A stretch of DNA of 20,114 nt from a virus, in the IMG/VR virus record IMGVR_UViG_3300006802_000803, positions 1 to 20,114 of that record. The stretch is one strand, 5' to 3'. Under the pieces are notes generated by a model. The model made no database searches and was not told the origin of the DNA. It saw nothing but the letters and a program-made list of their open reading frames with translations. Both the position numbers and the translations under genes were made by a program. Of the stretch, positions 1 through 7,181 are shown piece after piece. Each line of letters begins with the position of its first letter. Position 1 is the stretch's first letter.

Positions 1-111
1 AACGGTGGTATTATTGGTTTGAAAGAGGGTGGCATGAATGATATGATGCAGGCCGATAGTTTAATGTTCAATGATCCTTCTGATGAAGGACAATGGGAGT
101 ATAATGTTTAA
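1..111 (+). CDS. C-terminal end of a phage protein (partial)
   Basis: An open frame enters from the left edge and stops with TAA at 109-111, giving the last 36 residues of a protein whose start lies outside the window. The tail begins with a glycine-rich stretch, GGIIGLKEGG, followed by Met/Asp-rich residues and ends QWEYNV. Short GGxxGLxxGG stretches are, from memory, frequent near the ends of structural or internal virion proteins of marine phages, so a structural role is a reasonable inference but nothing more can be read here. The stop overlaps the start of the next gene (ATG 104-106), which suggests the two are co-transcribed and translationally coupled. Confidence 0.7.
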   Translation, partial: NGGIIGLKEGGMNDMMQADSLMFNDPSDEGQWEYNV

Positions 112-331
112 TTTTAACACAAAGGATATGTTATGGTTAGCAGGGCTAGTTCTTAGCTTTGGTATTACTTGGGGTATGTGGAGTGAAAGATTAAATGCTG
201 TAGAACAAAAAGCCAATAGTGTTGCAGAAATGCAACAGGACATTGCTGTTATTAAAGTACAATTACAATCCATGGACGACAAAATGGCCTGGATGGAAGA
301 ATTTTTAATTAAGAATTATAAGGAGTTTTAG
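104..331 (+). CDS. Membrane-anchored coiled-coil protein, holin/spanin-like candidate
   Basis: 75 residues. A hydrophobic segment covers about residues 9-24 (LWLAGLVLSFGITWGM) and is followed by a charged helical, heptad-like region to the end. I chose ATG 104 rather than the upstream in-frame ATG at 71 because GGAG sits just before it and it overlaps the preceding stop by the usual few bases. It lies directly upstream of the lysozyme gene (stop 329-331, next ATG 334), the usual place for a holin or inner-membrane spanin. One N-terminal membrane segment plus a coiled coil fits either a small holin-like protein or an Rz-like i-spanin, though it is short for the latter. No motif proves either role. 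Confidence 0.65.
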   Translation: MFNFNTKDMLWLAGLVLSFGITWGMWSERLNAVEQKANSVAEMQQDIAVIKVQLQSMDDKMAWMEEFLIKNYKEF

Positions 332-333
332 AA

Positions 334-771
334 ATGGATATGGAAAGACTTTTGGCGTCTGTACGTCATAATGAAGGTTACCGCAACAAGGTTTATTTGG
401 ACACACTAGGCAAGAGAACTGTGGGTATAGGCCACCTCTGTGTTGAAGATTTTTGGGAAGATGACAAAGAATACGAAGAATCATTCTTGATGGAGATACT
501 AGAAAAAGATTTAGAAAACGCTATATCAGGTGCAGAAGAACTATTAGGTGAATATACAGTTCATGATCAATGTAAAGAATTGTTAGTAGAGATGGTTTTT
601 CAGCTTGGAAAAACAGGCGTCAGTAAGTTCCGCAACATGTGGGCAGCATTAAAAGATAAAACACCACCAGATTACAAGACAGCGGCACTGGAAATGCTCG
701 ATTCGAAGTGGGCCAAACAGACCCCGAACCGGGCAAAACGCATGTCAGATACAATGGCTAGTTTAGGATAG
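334..771 (+). CDS. Endolysin, T4-type lysozyme (glycoside hydrolase family 24)
   Basis: 145 residues. It should cleave the beta-1,4 bond between N-acetylmuramic acid and N-acetylglucosamine in peptidoglycan at the end of infection. The catalytic triad of T4 lysozyme (Glu11, Asp20, Thr26) is present with identical spacing as Glu14, Asp23 and Thr29, in the contexts NEGYR, VYLDT and RTVGIGH. The remainder has the helical C-terminal lobe of the family, including EMVFQLG near residues 85-92 and the RAKRM stretch near the end. Length is slightly below T4 lysozyme (164). AAGGAG lies 8-9 bases before the start. No signal peptide is visible, so export would need a holin, for which the gene just upstream is the candidate. 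Confidence 0.93.
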   Translation: MDMERLLASVRHNEGYRNKVYLDTLGKRTVGIGHLCVEDFWEDDKEYEESFLMEILEKDLENAISGAEELLGEYTVHDQCKELLVEMVFQLGKTGVSKFRNMWAALKDKTPPDYKTAALEMLDSKWAKQTPNRAKRMSDTMASLG

Positions 772-780
772 GAGGACGTT

Positions 781-816
781 ATGTGTGAATGTTGTGACGG
801 CGGATGTGGTAGGTAG
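781..816 (+). CDS. Cys-rich 11-residue micropeptide ORF, possible leader of the next gene
   Basis: The ORF encodes MCECCDGGCGR, four cysteines in eleven residues. A strong Shine-Dalgarno (GGAGG, 772-776) sits 4 bases before its ATG, better than any site in front of the following gene. Its TAG stop (814-816) shares its last G with the GTG start of the next gene (816), so ribosomes ending here could restart directly. It may be a translated leader that couples expression of the exported protein downstream, or a metal-binding or thiol-reactive micropeptide. The reading frame is directly visible; translation and function are inferred. Confidence 0.45.
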   Translation: MCECCDGGCGR

Positions 817-1364
817 TGAAACTACTTTTAACAATTCTTTTCTTCTTTACGTTAGTAGCTACAATAACTGATGTAAAGGCTGAGACAAATACCGTGTCAA
901 GCACGGTTGTGACTAACTCAACTCCACCTACCGCAAATGCACCAGTTATAGCCAATTCCAACAGTGACATATGTAAAGTTGGTATTGGCGGGAGTGTTCA
1001 AAATAACGTACTAGGAGTTGCCACAGGAATTTTAGTAGACGATGAACTGTGTCAAAAATTAAAATTAAGTCGCTCTATGTATGGCTACGGTATGAAAGTC
1101 GCGGCTGTGTCTATTCTTTGTCAAGACCCACGTGTCTGGACAGCGATGACTGATGCAGGGACCCCGTGTCCTGTCAAAGGCCTTATCGGGGCGGAGGCAG
1201 CTGAATACTGGACTGATAATCCTGATGAGATTCCAGACGGCAGTAAATACAAAACTGAATATGTACAGGCTGCAAAACCTGTAGAGGGAGAGTTAAGCGA
1301 TGCAGGACATATTGCACTTTATAAGACTTTGTTCCTTATTACTACTGGTCTCCTCTTATTCTAA
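816..1364 (+). CDS. Exported protein of unknown function with four cysteines
   Basis: 182 residues, starting with GTG. An N-terminal signal peptide is clear: MKLLL, a hydrophobic core to about residue 17, and a likely cleavage after DVKA (residue 22). The mature part starts Thr/Ser/Asn-rich, then has a conserved-looking core with cysteines at 53, 79, 102 and 118 (contexts ICKVG, ELCQK, LCQDP, PCPV) that could form two disulfides in the periplasm. The C-terminus is hydrophobic (LFLITTGLLLF), but that stretch is also where the next gene starts in another frame. I recall similar proteins as conserved hypotheticals in marine phage genomes; the function is not known to me. The position after the lysozyme suggests a lysis, envelope or virion role. 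Confidence 0.7.
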   Translation: MKLLLTILFFFTLVATITDVKAETNTVSSTVVTNSTPPTANAPVIANSNSDICKVGIGGSVQNNVLGVATGILVDDELCQKLKLSRSMYGYGMKVAAVSILCQDPRVWTAMTDAGTPCPVKGLIGAEAAEYWTDNPDEIPDGSKYKTEYVQAAKPVEGELSDAGHIALYKTLFLITTGLLLF

Positions 1365-2868
1365 AGCAGAGTGCTTAATTGATGAAGCAGGACTTTGTAT
1401 TCCAGGAGTCATAATTACAGAAGATACACAAGTTGACATTACTGAAGAAGACAAAGGCACTGAAATAATTACAACTACCACAACGACTGTTACTACTAAC
1501 ACTACCACAATTACCAACGAAGACTCAGGAGACATTTTAGATGGCACCAATGGTTATGTAAATTCTTCAAAAGAGGGTGATATGGATATTGATTGGGGTG
1601 GTCAAGGAGGTGCAAGTATGCCAACAGGTAATGCTTGTTATGGATTAGGTTCAGATAAATGTGCACAGATTACAGGCAGTGGTAATTCCACATCTACTAT
1701 GGGAGTTGATGGTATGGGTACAACATTTATTAATACGATTGACATATCTGATTTAAATATACAAAAAGGTGGAGAAGTCAAATATACAATTGAAGTAGAT
1801 AAACAAGATGCTCAAGATAGAATATACATGCACATTACAGGACTTAATGGAACTAGCCAGGTCTTTTCAGGCACTGACATCTTGTCTGAATCTGGAGTAT
1901 CAACCGGATACCAGTCTTATAATGGGTCTTTCGATTTTGCTGGTGTATTAAATAAAGTCGTAATTGAAGTAGGCGGAAGAGATATTAATCTTGCTGTAGG
2001 TCCTTTGTTTGATGACGTTAGTGTCAATGTTTTTTACAACGTAATTAATACTATTATTACACAACAAATTACTACCTTAGAAGAAATATATTATTTAGAT
2101 CTATTTGATCCTACTGAACTAGATTTTGTAGAAGAGGTGTTTGAATATAATGATATTAGTTTTGATGAAGGTGATATTGATTTTACACCTATTGAACCTG
2201 AAACTGAAGAGGTAAGTTTTGAGTCTGTTGAATTAGAATTAGAACTAGAAATGAATTTTGATATGGAGTTTGAAGCACCATCAATGGAAATGTTATCATC
2301 CTCAGACATGGAAATGGATATACCTGTAAATGTAGAAACTGTTGAAGCAGAGATACAGATGGAACTAGAAGAACTACCAGAGCCTGAGATGATGGCTTCT
2401 GTAGAAGATATGCCAGAACCAGAGATCACGGATCCCGAACCAGAACCTGAGACAGTAGAACCTGAACCTGAACCTGAACAAGAGACTACCGAAGAATCTC
2501 AAGAAGAACCACAGGAAGCAGAACAAAAAGAACCGCAACCAGAAGAAAAAGAAAAAGATCCAGAAGAAAAGCCAAAAGAAGAGAAATCATCTAAACCAAA
2601 GGTATCAAAGAAAGAGAAAGCTGCCACCAAAATCGTCAAGAAAATTGATGATAAAGCAAGATATGATGACGCTGCTCAAATGAAAACATTGATAGTTATG
2701 CAAATACTTGGTAATACAAAATCATTCTTTGACTCACAAGCTACAATAGTAGATACAAATGTTAACGAATATTTAAACAAGACAATAGAAGATCAATATG
2801 GTATTCTATTTGATATAGCTCAACAACAAACAATAGATGATATGGTAAACGCACAATGGCAGAAGTAA
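1300..2868 (+). CDS. Large exported acidic, Glu/Pro-rich protein of unknown function
   Basis: 522 residues. It starts with a signal peptide (hydrophobic core RLCSLLLLVSS, likely cleavage after SKA at residue 23). Then come a Thr-rich tract (about 56-72), a globular-looking part rich in Gly, Ser and beta-type residues (about 85-250), a very acidic segment (about 255-370), Glu/Pro repeats of the EPEPEP kind (about 370-430), a Lys-rich stretch (about 420-450) and a helical C-terminus. The ATG at 1300 has GGAG 9 bases upstream. The first 65 bases overlap the previous gene in another frame, so the signal peptide is dual-coded. The opposite-strand open frame over 2091-2429 follows from the low-complexity repeats and is not a gene. 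The role could be a surface or periplasmic spacer or a virion fibre-like protein; I do not recognise the family. Confidence 0.75.
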   Translation: MQDILHFIRLCSLLLLVSSYSKAECLIDEAGLCIPGVIITEDTQVDITEEDKGTEIITTTTTTVTTNTTTITNEDSGDILDGTNGYVNSSKEGDMDIDWGGQGGASMPTGNACYGLGSDKCAQITGSGNSTSTMGVDGMGTTFINTIDISDLNIQKGGEVKYTIEVDKQDAQDRIYMHITGLNGTSQVFSGTDILSESGVSTGYQSYNGSFDFAGVLNKVVIEVGGRDINLAVGPLFDDVSVNVFYNVINTIITQQITTLEEIYYLDLFDPTELDFVEEVFEYNDISFDEGDIDFTPIEPETEEVSFESVELELELEMNFDMEFEAPSMEMLSSSDMEMDIPVNVETVEAEIQMELEELPEPEMMASVEDMPEPEITDPEPEPETVEPEPEPEQETTEESQEEPQEAEQKEPQPEEKEKDPEEKPKEEKSSKPKVSKKEKAATKIVKKIDDKARYDDAAQMKTLIVMQILGNTKSFFDSQATIVDTNVNEYLNKTIEDQYGILFDIAQQQTIDDMVNAQWQK

Positions 2869-3368
2869 GTATAGGCGGAATCTCCTTTAAGGGAGGAAAG
2901 ATGATGGCAATTATCCTTGCACTTAGTAGTGCCGTGGGTGCTTTATATGGCGGATTTGAGATGTATAAACGCTTTCAAGATATGTCTGCAGCTATTGAGG
3001 CTTATCAGGAGCCTGACCTCAGCGGATTTGATAAGAAGATTGCACTTGTGGAAAGTGAAACTCAAGCACAAGTAGAACTTGTATCACAACAATTAGACGC
3101 TTTAAAAAGTGAATTAGAAATTATATTAGGTGAAATAGATTTAATAAGTCAAGTTAGTCGTGAACTTAAAGATGATCTAAAAACTGATTTACGCTCTGTC
3201 GAAGGGGACGTTCGTCACATTACTGAAATAGTGAATGACGTGGAAGATAGACAGAAAGAAGATTCTAGAGAACTGATAGATGAAATGAAATTGTTAGAAG
3301 AAAGTCTTGATCTAAAAATAGATAAAGCTTTAAACAACCCTCTATCAGGTATGAGTGCCAAAAACTAA
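2856..3368 (+). CDS. Membrane-anchored coiled-coil protein of unknown function
   Basis: 170 residues. The start ATG (2856) overlaps the end of the preceding gene by 13 bases. After a short Gly-rich N-terminus there is one hydrophobic segment (about residues 15-35, MMAIILALSSAVGALYGGF), followed by a long charged helical region with heptad spacing from about 58 to 165, compatible with an extended coiled coil. The topology resembles the smaller protein at 104-331, so both may act at the inner membrane. Its last 24 bases overlap the 3' end of the convergent gene on the minus strand. No enzymatic motif is visible. Confidence 0.65.
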   Translation: MAEVSIGGISFKGGKMMAIILALSSAVGALYGGFEMYKRFQDMSAAIEAYQEPDLSGFDKKIALVESETQAQVELVSQQLDALKSELEIILGEIDLISQVSRELKDDLKTDLRSVEGDVRHITEIVNDVEDRQKEDSRELIDEMKLLEESLDLKIDKALNNPLSGMSAKN

Positions 3369-4118
3369 ATCAAAATATTTTTGTTGATTATCATTTAGAT
3401 CGGCTAGATCTTTAATATTACTATCATTTTTACAAAGTTGATTGTATATCTTTTTATCTTTACACCAATCTCTACCTGTCCAAAACTCAAAGCCATCGTA
3501 TTTTGACTTGTATATACTACTATTTTCATAGCTATAAGAAAAATAATAATACTTGTAGTTCCAATCCATACAGTATTTTATTTCATATAAACTAGCATAA
3601 GTTCCCAAGCCTAGCTTTTCGTTTTCATAGTCCCAAGCAAATTGACCTGTCATAAAGTGATCATCAACCAGCATAGCTTCTGTAAAAGCTATAGGTCTTT
3701 CTTTGTAATAATATACAAAATATTTCCAATCAATAGGATCATCACGCATGAACTCTTCGCTTTCTTTTTCATTGTTTACTTCGTAGTAATTTTTATGTTG
3801 TATATATTTTTTGTATATATGAGCTATGTCATCTTCTAAGTGCCAGGGTAGTTTATCATAAGTATGTACATATATATCTTTTTTGTTAAGGGTATACTTT
3901 TGTTTTTTTGAAAATGTAAATTCTGATAGCTGCAGTCTACTAGATCTAGCATTAATCCAAGTAAGGTGATTTATTTTGGTATAGTACCAAGATAAAGGTA
4001 ACCAGCCGTTATTGAATGCATAGTCATATTCACTTTCCTCAAACTCTGCTAAGGGAAGACTATATAATAGATCGTAGTTTGTTAACTTACCTGTAATATG
4101 ATCAAAAAATATTTTCAC
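3345..4118 (-). CDS. ATE-like acyltransferase (arginyl-tRNA-protein transferase family, GNAT fold)
   Basis: 257 residues, GTG start overlapping the upstream stop (GTGA). The C-terminal half follows the pattern of arginyltransferases, which move Arg from charged tRNA to protein N-termini: GLGTYASLYEI (170-180) and then YYFSYSYENSSIYKSKYDGF (191-210) correspond to the family's SLG-Y--L-EI and YYLGY-I---MYK-KF-P-E blocks. The first half also parallels ATE: NNGWLPLSWYY, then ARSSRLQLSEFTFS and NKKDIYV resemble its R--V--F--S--QR----N-DL segment. The N-terminal Cys pairs of cellular ATE are absent. Family membership is my reading of the motifs; substrate and tRNA use are unknown. It is the last gene of a three-gene minus-strand operon headed by an SNF2-type ATPase. 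Its 3' end overlaps the convergent gene by 24 bases. Confidence 0.65.
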   Translation of the reverse strand: MKIFFDHITGKLTNYDLLYSLPLAEFEESEYDYAFNNGWLPLSWYYTKINHLTWINARSSRLQLSEFTFSKKQKYTLNKKDIYVHTYDKLPWHLEDDIAHIYKKYIQHKNYYEVNNEKESEEFMRDDPIDWKYFVYYYKERPIAFTEAMLVDDHFMTGQFAWDYENEKLGLGTYASLYEIKYCMDWNYKYYYFSYSYENSSIYKSKYDGFEFWTGRDWCKDKKIYNQLCKNDSNIKDLADLNDNQQKYFDLVFGTHT

Positions 4119-4753
4119 TCAGGACGTTCAAACTGAGTCATATAAGAATCATCAGTTTTAGTATCTTCTTCTCTTGTGTTTTCTACTGTGTAGAAATTTT
4201 GATCAATCTTATATCCAGGGTTTTTTGTCAATCTTTCTTCCATAAAAGCATCATCATACCAGATAGTTCTGTTGTTAGGGTATGCAAAAAAGTTGCCATC
4301 ATCCATACGAAACATATGTGCACATTTGTGTTCAGGATCTTCACTAAAATTTGTATCTAACATACCTGCTTTATTTTCCCATGCCCAATCTATAGTAAAC
4401 ATATAAGTACCTTTTCTTTTTATGCCTTTATAATCAACTAACTCTGCTCTACAATTCGCTAATCTATTGCGCTTTTGTACGTCTACATAAGGTGAAAAAC
4501 AATCCCAATACTGATGAATATTTAAAGGATGTTTTGGTGCATCTTTTTTCCAACAGAATGCGTGTATAGGTCTTCTAGTCCAATTAACACCATTTGGTAA
4601 TAAACATTCAAACAATAATGCTCTTCGTTCTAAACTATTAACAGTGTGCACGTCAGTAAATGTATACTCACCGTGACCTTTTTCATGATCAAATAGATAT
4701 TCGTTTCTAATATATGCGCTGAAAGGCGGTAAATTGTGATTTAAATATGCCAT
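4115..4753 (-). CDS. Conserved-looking phage protein of unknown function
   Basis: 212 residues, rich in aromatic residues, Asn, Asp and His, with several Cys (FECLL, AFCWK, YWDCF, ANCRA, HKCAH). It begins MAYLNHNLPPFSAYIRNEYL. No membrane segment or signal peptide is visible. The composition and many His/Cys/Asp residues could suit a metal-binding enzyme, but I see no known motif. The gene lies between the SNF2-type ATPase (13-base gap) and the ATE-like gene, whose GTG start overlaps its TGA, so the three are probably co-translated. An AGGT sequence about 11 bases before the ATG is the only ribosome binding site candidate. The tail (about 190-212) is acidic and probably disordered. Confidence 0.7.
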   Translation of the reverse strand: MAYLNHNLPPFSAYIRNEYLFDHEKGHGEYTFTDVHTVNSLERRALLFECLLPNGVNWTRRPIHAFCWKKDAPKHPLNIHQYWDCFSPYVDVQKRNRLANCRAELVDYKGIKRKGTYMFTIDWAWENKAGMLDTNFSEDPEHKCAHMFRMDDGNFFAYPNNRTIWYDDAFMEERLTKNPGYKIDQNFYTVENTREEDTKTDDSYMTQFERPE

Positions 4754-4766
4754 GAGATATATTAAC

Positions 4767-6212
4767 CTATACCAACCAGCTTTTCAAATCTTCTCCTAAC
4801 ACTTCTGTCGCAATATCTATCTTAGATCTTAAACATTGTACTATCTTTTCGTCTACAGTTTTTTCTGCTATAAAATCAACGTAAGTTACCTTTTGATCCT
4901 GTCCTATTCTATGTGCTCTATCTTCAGATTGTAGTCTTATTTCTAAGTCGTAACTGTTGCTATAATACACGACAGTGTGACTAGCAGTAAGAGTGAGGCC
5001 ATAGCCTCCGGTCTTTGGGTTAGCGACCAAATATTTAAGAGCATTTTCTTTATCTTGAAATTTAGATATAATTTGATCCCTTTCGTCCACAGGCGTATCA
5101 CCATAAAAACTAGATACAGTTTCTGTTCCATATTTTTTCTCCAATTCTTTTGTAATGTTTTTTATATCGTGTCTATAATTTGCCCAGATAATAACTTTAT
5201 CATCTGTTTCTTCTAAAAAGTTTAGAAGTTCTTTGATACGATTATTTTTAATTTCTATAACCTTACCATCATCTGTTGTCATGTGACCACAAGTTATCTG
5301 ATGTAACCTCATCATTTGTGTCAAGGCAGAAAAAGCTGTCATTGAGTTACCATTCAACTCTGCTACAGCAAACTCTTTCATCTCTCTGTACGCTTTAACT
5401 TGATCGGGAGTAAGTTCTATAAATCTTTTTGTATACAACTTCTCTGGTAGATCTAAACAATCTTCTTTAAGAACTCTTGTAGAAAAATTTTCTAGTTTTT
5501 CATTTAGTTCATCTAACCTTATGTACTTGATAATATGGTTATAACTATGTGCACCTCCAGCTGCGTTTCTCTGTGCCATCAAAGCATATCTGCTTTTAAA
5601 TGCCCAGAAAGAAGTAAAACCTAACAGGTCTTCGTTTAAAAAACCACACTGAGTATATAAATCTAAAGGAGACTTAGTTACAGGAGATCCTGTTAGTATT
5701 CTTCTATACTTAGCATACTTGCCAAGTTTAATAGCACTTTTAGTTCTATTAGCTGTAGGTGATTTAATTGTTGTAGACTCATCAACAGCCATCATTACTG
5801 CATGTGACTTTAAAAATTCTAATGCCGCTGTGTATCCTTTTGTGGTGCTTAAAGCTTCTACGTTAATAAGAAATATTGTAAGTTTCTCTGAAAAAACTTT
5901 AAGAGAATCTAACATAGCTTTTTGTTCTTTGTTAGGTGTAGGAGTCCAACACACAATATTATGTTCTATTCTATCTGGTAAATGTTTAGGTAACTCTGAT
6001 ATCATCCAGTTTCTATAAACACCTTTGGGTGCAACAATTAGGGCACCATTAATTTTTCTTTTTTCATGTAACATTGCCATGTTATCAATCAATACTTTTG
6101 ACTTACCTGTTCCCATCTCCATAAAAAATGCGTATGAGGTTGAGTTCCAGGATTTTTCTAATGTAGTTTTTTGATGTAAAAACGGCTTTGTTTTATATAT
6201 ATAATTATTCAT
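4767..6212 (-). CDS. SNF2-family DNA-dependent ATPase/helicase
   Basis: 481 residues. Superfamily 2 motifs appear in order: Walker A GTGKS (34-38), Ia region ALIVAPKGVYRNW (57-69), a DEST motif II (144-147) where DEAH is usual, motif III LTGSP (173-177), a GGYGLTLT motif V region and the SNF2 signature RAHRIGQ (432-438). It should use ATP to translocate on or remodel DNA, and phage homologues usually sit with replication genes. I chose ATG 6212 because AAGGAG lies 9 bases upstream. The frame remains open for 34 more codons, but those residues are hydrophobic, AT-derived and would run across the promoter. No nuclease domain is fused. A sigma70-like promoter lies directly upstream, overlapping the divergent promoter of the replication operon. 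Confidence 0.92.
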   Translation of the reverse strand: MNNYIYKTKPFLHQKTTLEKSWNSTSYAFFMEMGTGKSKVLIDNMAMLHEKRKINGALIVAPKGVYRNWMISELPKHLPDRIEHNIVCWTPTPNKEQKAMLDSLKVFSEKLTIFLINVEALSTTKGYTAALEFLKSHAVMMAVDESTTIKSPTANRTKSAIKLGKYAKYRRILTGSPVTKSPLDLYTQCGFLNEDLLGFTSFWAFKSRYALMAQRNAAGGAHSYNHIIKYIRLDELNEKLENFSTRVLKEDCLDLPEKLYTKRFIELTPDQVKAYREMKEFAVAELNGNSMTAFSALTQMMRLHQITCGHMTTDDGKVIEIKNNRIKELLNFLEETDDKVIIWANYRHDIKNITKELEKKYGTETVSSFYGDTPVDERDQIISKFQDKENALKYLVANPKTGGYGLTLTASHTVVYYSNSYDLEIRLQSEDRAHRIGQDQKVTYVDFIAEKTVDEKIVQCLRSKIDIATEVLGEDLKSWLV

Positions 6213-6239
6213 TTCTGTATTCTCCTTAATTCTCCCACA

Positions 6240-6268
6240 AATATATACTTGCAAAAAAAATAAATCAA
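6240..6268 (-). promoter_or_regulatory. Minus-strand sigma70-like promoter of the SNF2/ATE operon
   Basis: On the minus strand TTGATT (6263-6268) and TATATT (6240-6245) are separated by exactly 17 bases. The expected transcript start is about 20 bases before the AAGGAG that serves the SNF2 gene. The site lies within the 81-base gap between divergent operons and overlaps the plus-strand promoter. Confidence 0.55.
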
Positions 6269-6277
6269 GTGTATAAA
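6249..6277 (+). promoter_or_regulatory. Plus-strand sigma70-like promoter of the replication operon
   Basis: TTGCAA (6249-6254) and TATAAA (6272-6277) are separated by 17 bases. A start about 7 bases downstream would leave a leader of only about 10 bases before ATG 6294. The -35 and spacer overlap the opposing promoter, so the two would compete for RNA polymerase. Confidence 0.55.
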
Positions 6278-6293
6278 TAATTAAGAAAATAGA

Positions 6294-6626
6294 ATGACAG
6301 TTTACGTAATACAAGAAATGCCTTACAAAGATATCCTCAGTGCTGAGGAGTATGGCAAATTAATTTCTCTCATACCACCTGGCTTTCAATTATTATTGAG
6401 CTCTGATTCTATTGTGGACCAATTAAAAAAAGGTCTTAAAGATTTTTCAGATGAAGATTATTTATTGTTAATTGGTGATCCCTCAATTATTGGTATTGCA
6501 TGTTCAATCGCATCTGATATAAATATGGGATATTATAAAGTTCTTAAATGGGACAGGAAACGTGAAAAGTATCATCCCATTGAAGTAAATATAAGGAGAA
6601 ATGAGAATGACGAAAATAAACTTTGA
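6294..6626 (+). CDS. Small protein of unknown function, first gene of replication operon
   Basis: 110 residues, soluble, beginning MTVYVIQEMPYKDILSAEEY and ending in a Lys/Glu/Asn-rich tail. A hydrophobic core (DYLLLIGDPSIIGIACSIAS, about 61-80) and GYYKVLKWDRKREKY (about 84-98) suggest a compact alpha/beta fold. I recall this type as a conserved hypothetical in marine phages but not a function. No clear Shine-Dalgarno precedes ATG 6294, and the predicted transcript start is about 10 bases upstream; an alternative start is ATG 6318. The 3' end overlaps the next gene by 20 bases, so it belongs to the replication operon. Confidence 0.7.
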   Translation: MTVYVIQEMPYKDILSAEEYGKLISLIPPGFQLLLSSDSIVDQLKKGLKDFSDEDYLLLIGDPSIIGIACSIASDINMGYYKVLKWDRKREKYHPIEVNIRRNENDENKL

Positions 6627-7161
6627 AGACGATGTCTTTTCAGATGTCGATGACACCTCACTAAAAGCACTTGCTGATAAATGTAAACAACTTGAGTTTG
6701 CAGAAAAAGAAGTTGCTGAACTTGAAGATTCATTAAAAGAAAAAAAAGAAGCTGCAAGAAAATTATCTGAAGAGGATATACCTCTATTCTTAGCTGAAAA
6801 AGGTTTGTCTAGTATTACACTAGATAACGGTACTGAAGTAAAAATTTCAGAAGAGATACGACCTGGTGTAAAGGTTGCTGATAAGCCGTATGTATATTCT
6901 TGGCTCAGGGACAACGGATATGGTGACATAATTAAAAACAATGTCTCAGTATCTTTTGGTATGGGCGAAGACTCACAGGCACTTAAATTAAAAACAGCTA
7001 TACAAGATTTAGGAATGACAGGCACAGAAAAAGAAGATGTGCACTATCAAACTATGAAAGCATTCGTAACTGAGCAACACAAAAAGGGCGTGTCTTTGCC
7101 AGACGAATTTGGTGTGTACGTAGCCAATAAAACAAAACTCGTACAGAAACGAAAAATATAA
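6607..7161 (+). CDS. Coiled-coil protein of the replication operon, function unknown
   Basis: 184 residues. ATG 6607 is preferred over ATG 6601 because AAGGAG (6593-6598) is then 8 bases away instead of 2. Residues about 15-60 form a charged helix with heptad character (EFAEKEVAELEDSLKEKKE), followed by a mixed alpha/beta domain containing TLDNGTEVKI, SWLRDNGYGDIIK and a basic tail NKTKLVQKRKI. This could be an accessory protein of the ssDNA-binding candidate encoded next (20-base gap), but no motif supports a specific activity. A run of eight A around 6740 lies inside the frame without disrupting it. Confidence 0.7.
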   Translation: MTKINFEDDVFSDVDDTSLKALADKCKQLEFAEKEVAELEDSLKEKKEAARKLSEEDIPLFLAEKGLSSITLDNGTEVKISEEIRPGVKVADKPYVYSWLRDNGYGDIIKNNVSVSFGMGEDSQALKLKTAIQDLGMTGTEKEDVHYQTMKAFVTEQHKKGVSLPDEFGVYVANKTKLVQKRKI

Positions 7162-7181
7162 TCGAAAATAAGGAGCAACGA

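Noticed and set aside
2091-2429. Ser/Ile-rich 112-codon open frame on the minus strand
   Set aside because: It is the reverse reading of the acidic low-complexity part of the exported protein gene, has no plausible start context, and its composition follows from GAA/GAT repeats.
3367-3389. AT-rich hairpin (AATCAA/TTGATT) at the convergent gene junction as terminator
   Set aside because: The stem is short and AT-only with an inner mismatch and lies inside the coding end of the ATE-like gene; too weak to call.
6504-7025. 173-codon minus-strand open frame opposite the second gene of the replication operon
   Set aside because: Ser/Phe-rich translation typical of antisense to a Lys/Glu-rich gene; no ribosome binding site and it spans two well-supported plus-strand genes.
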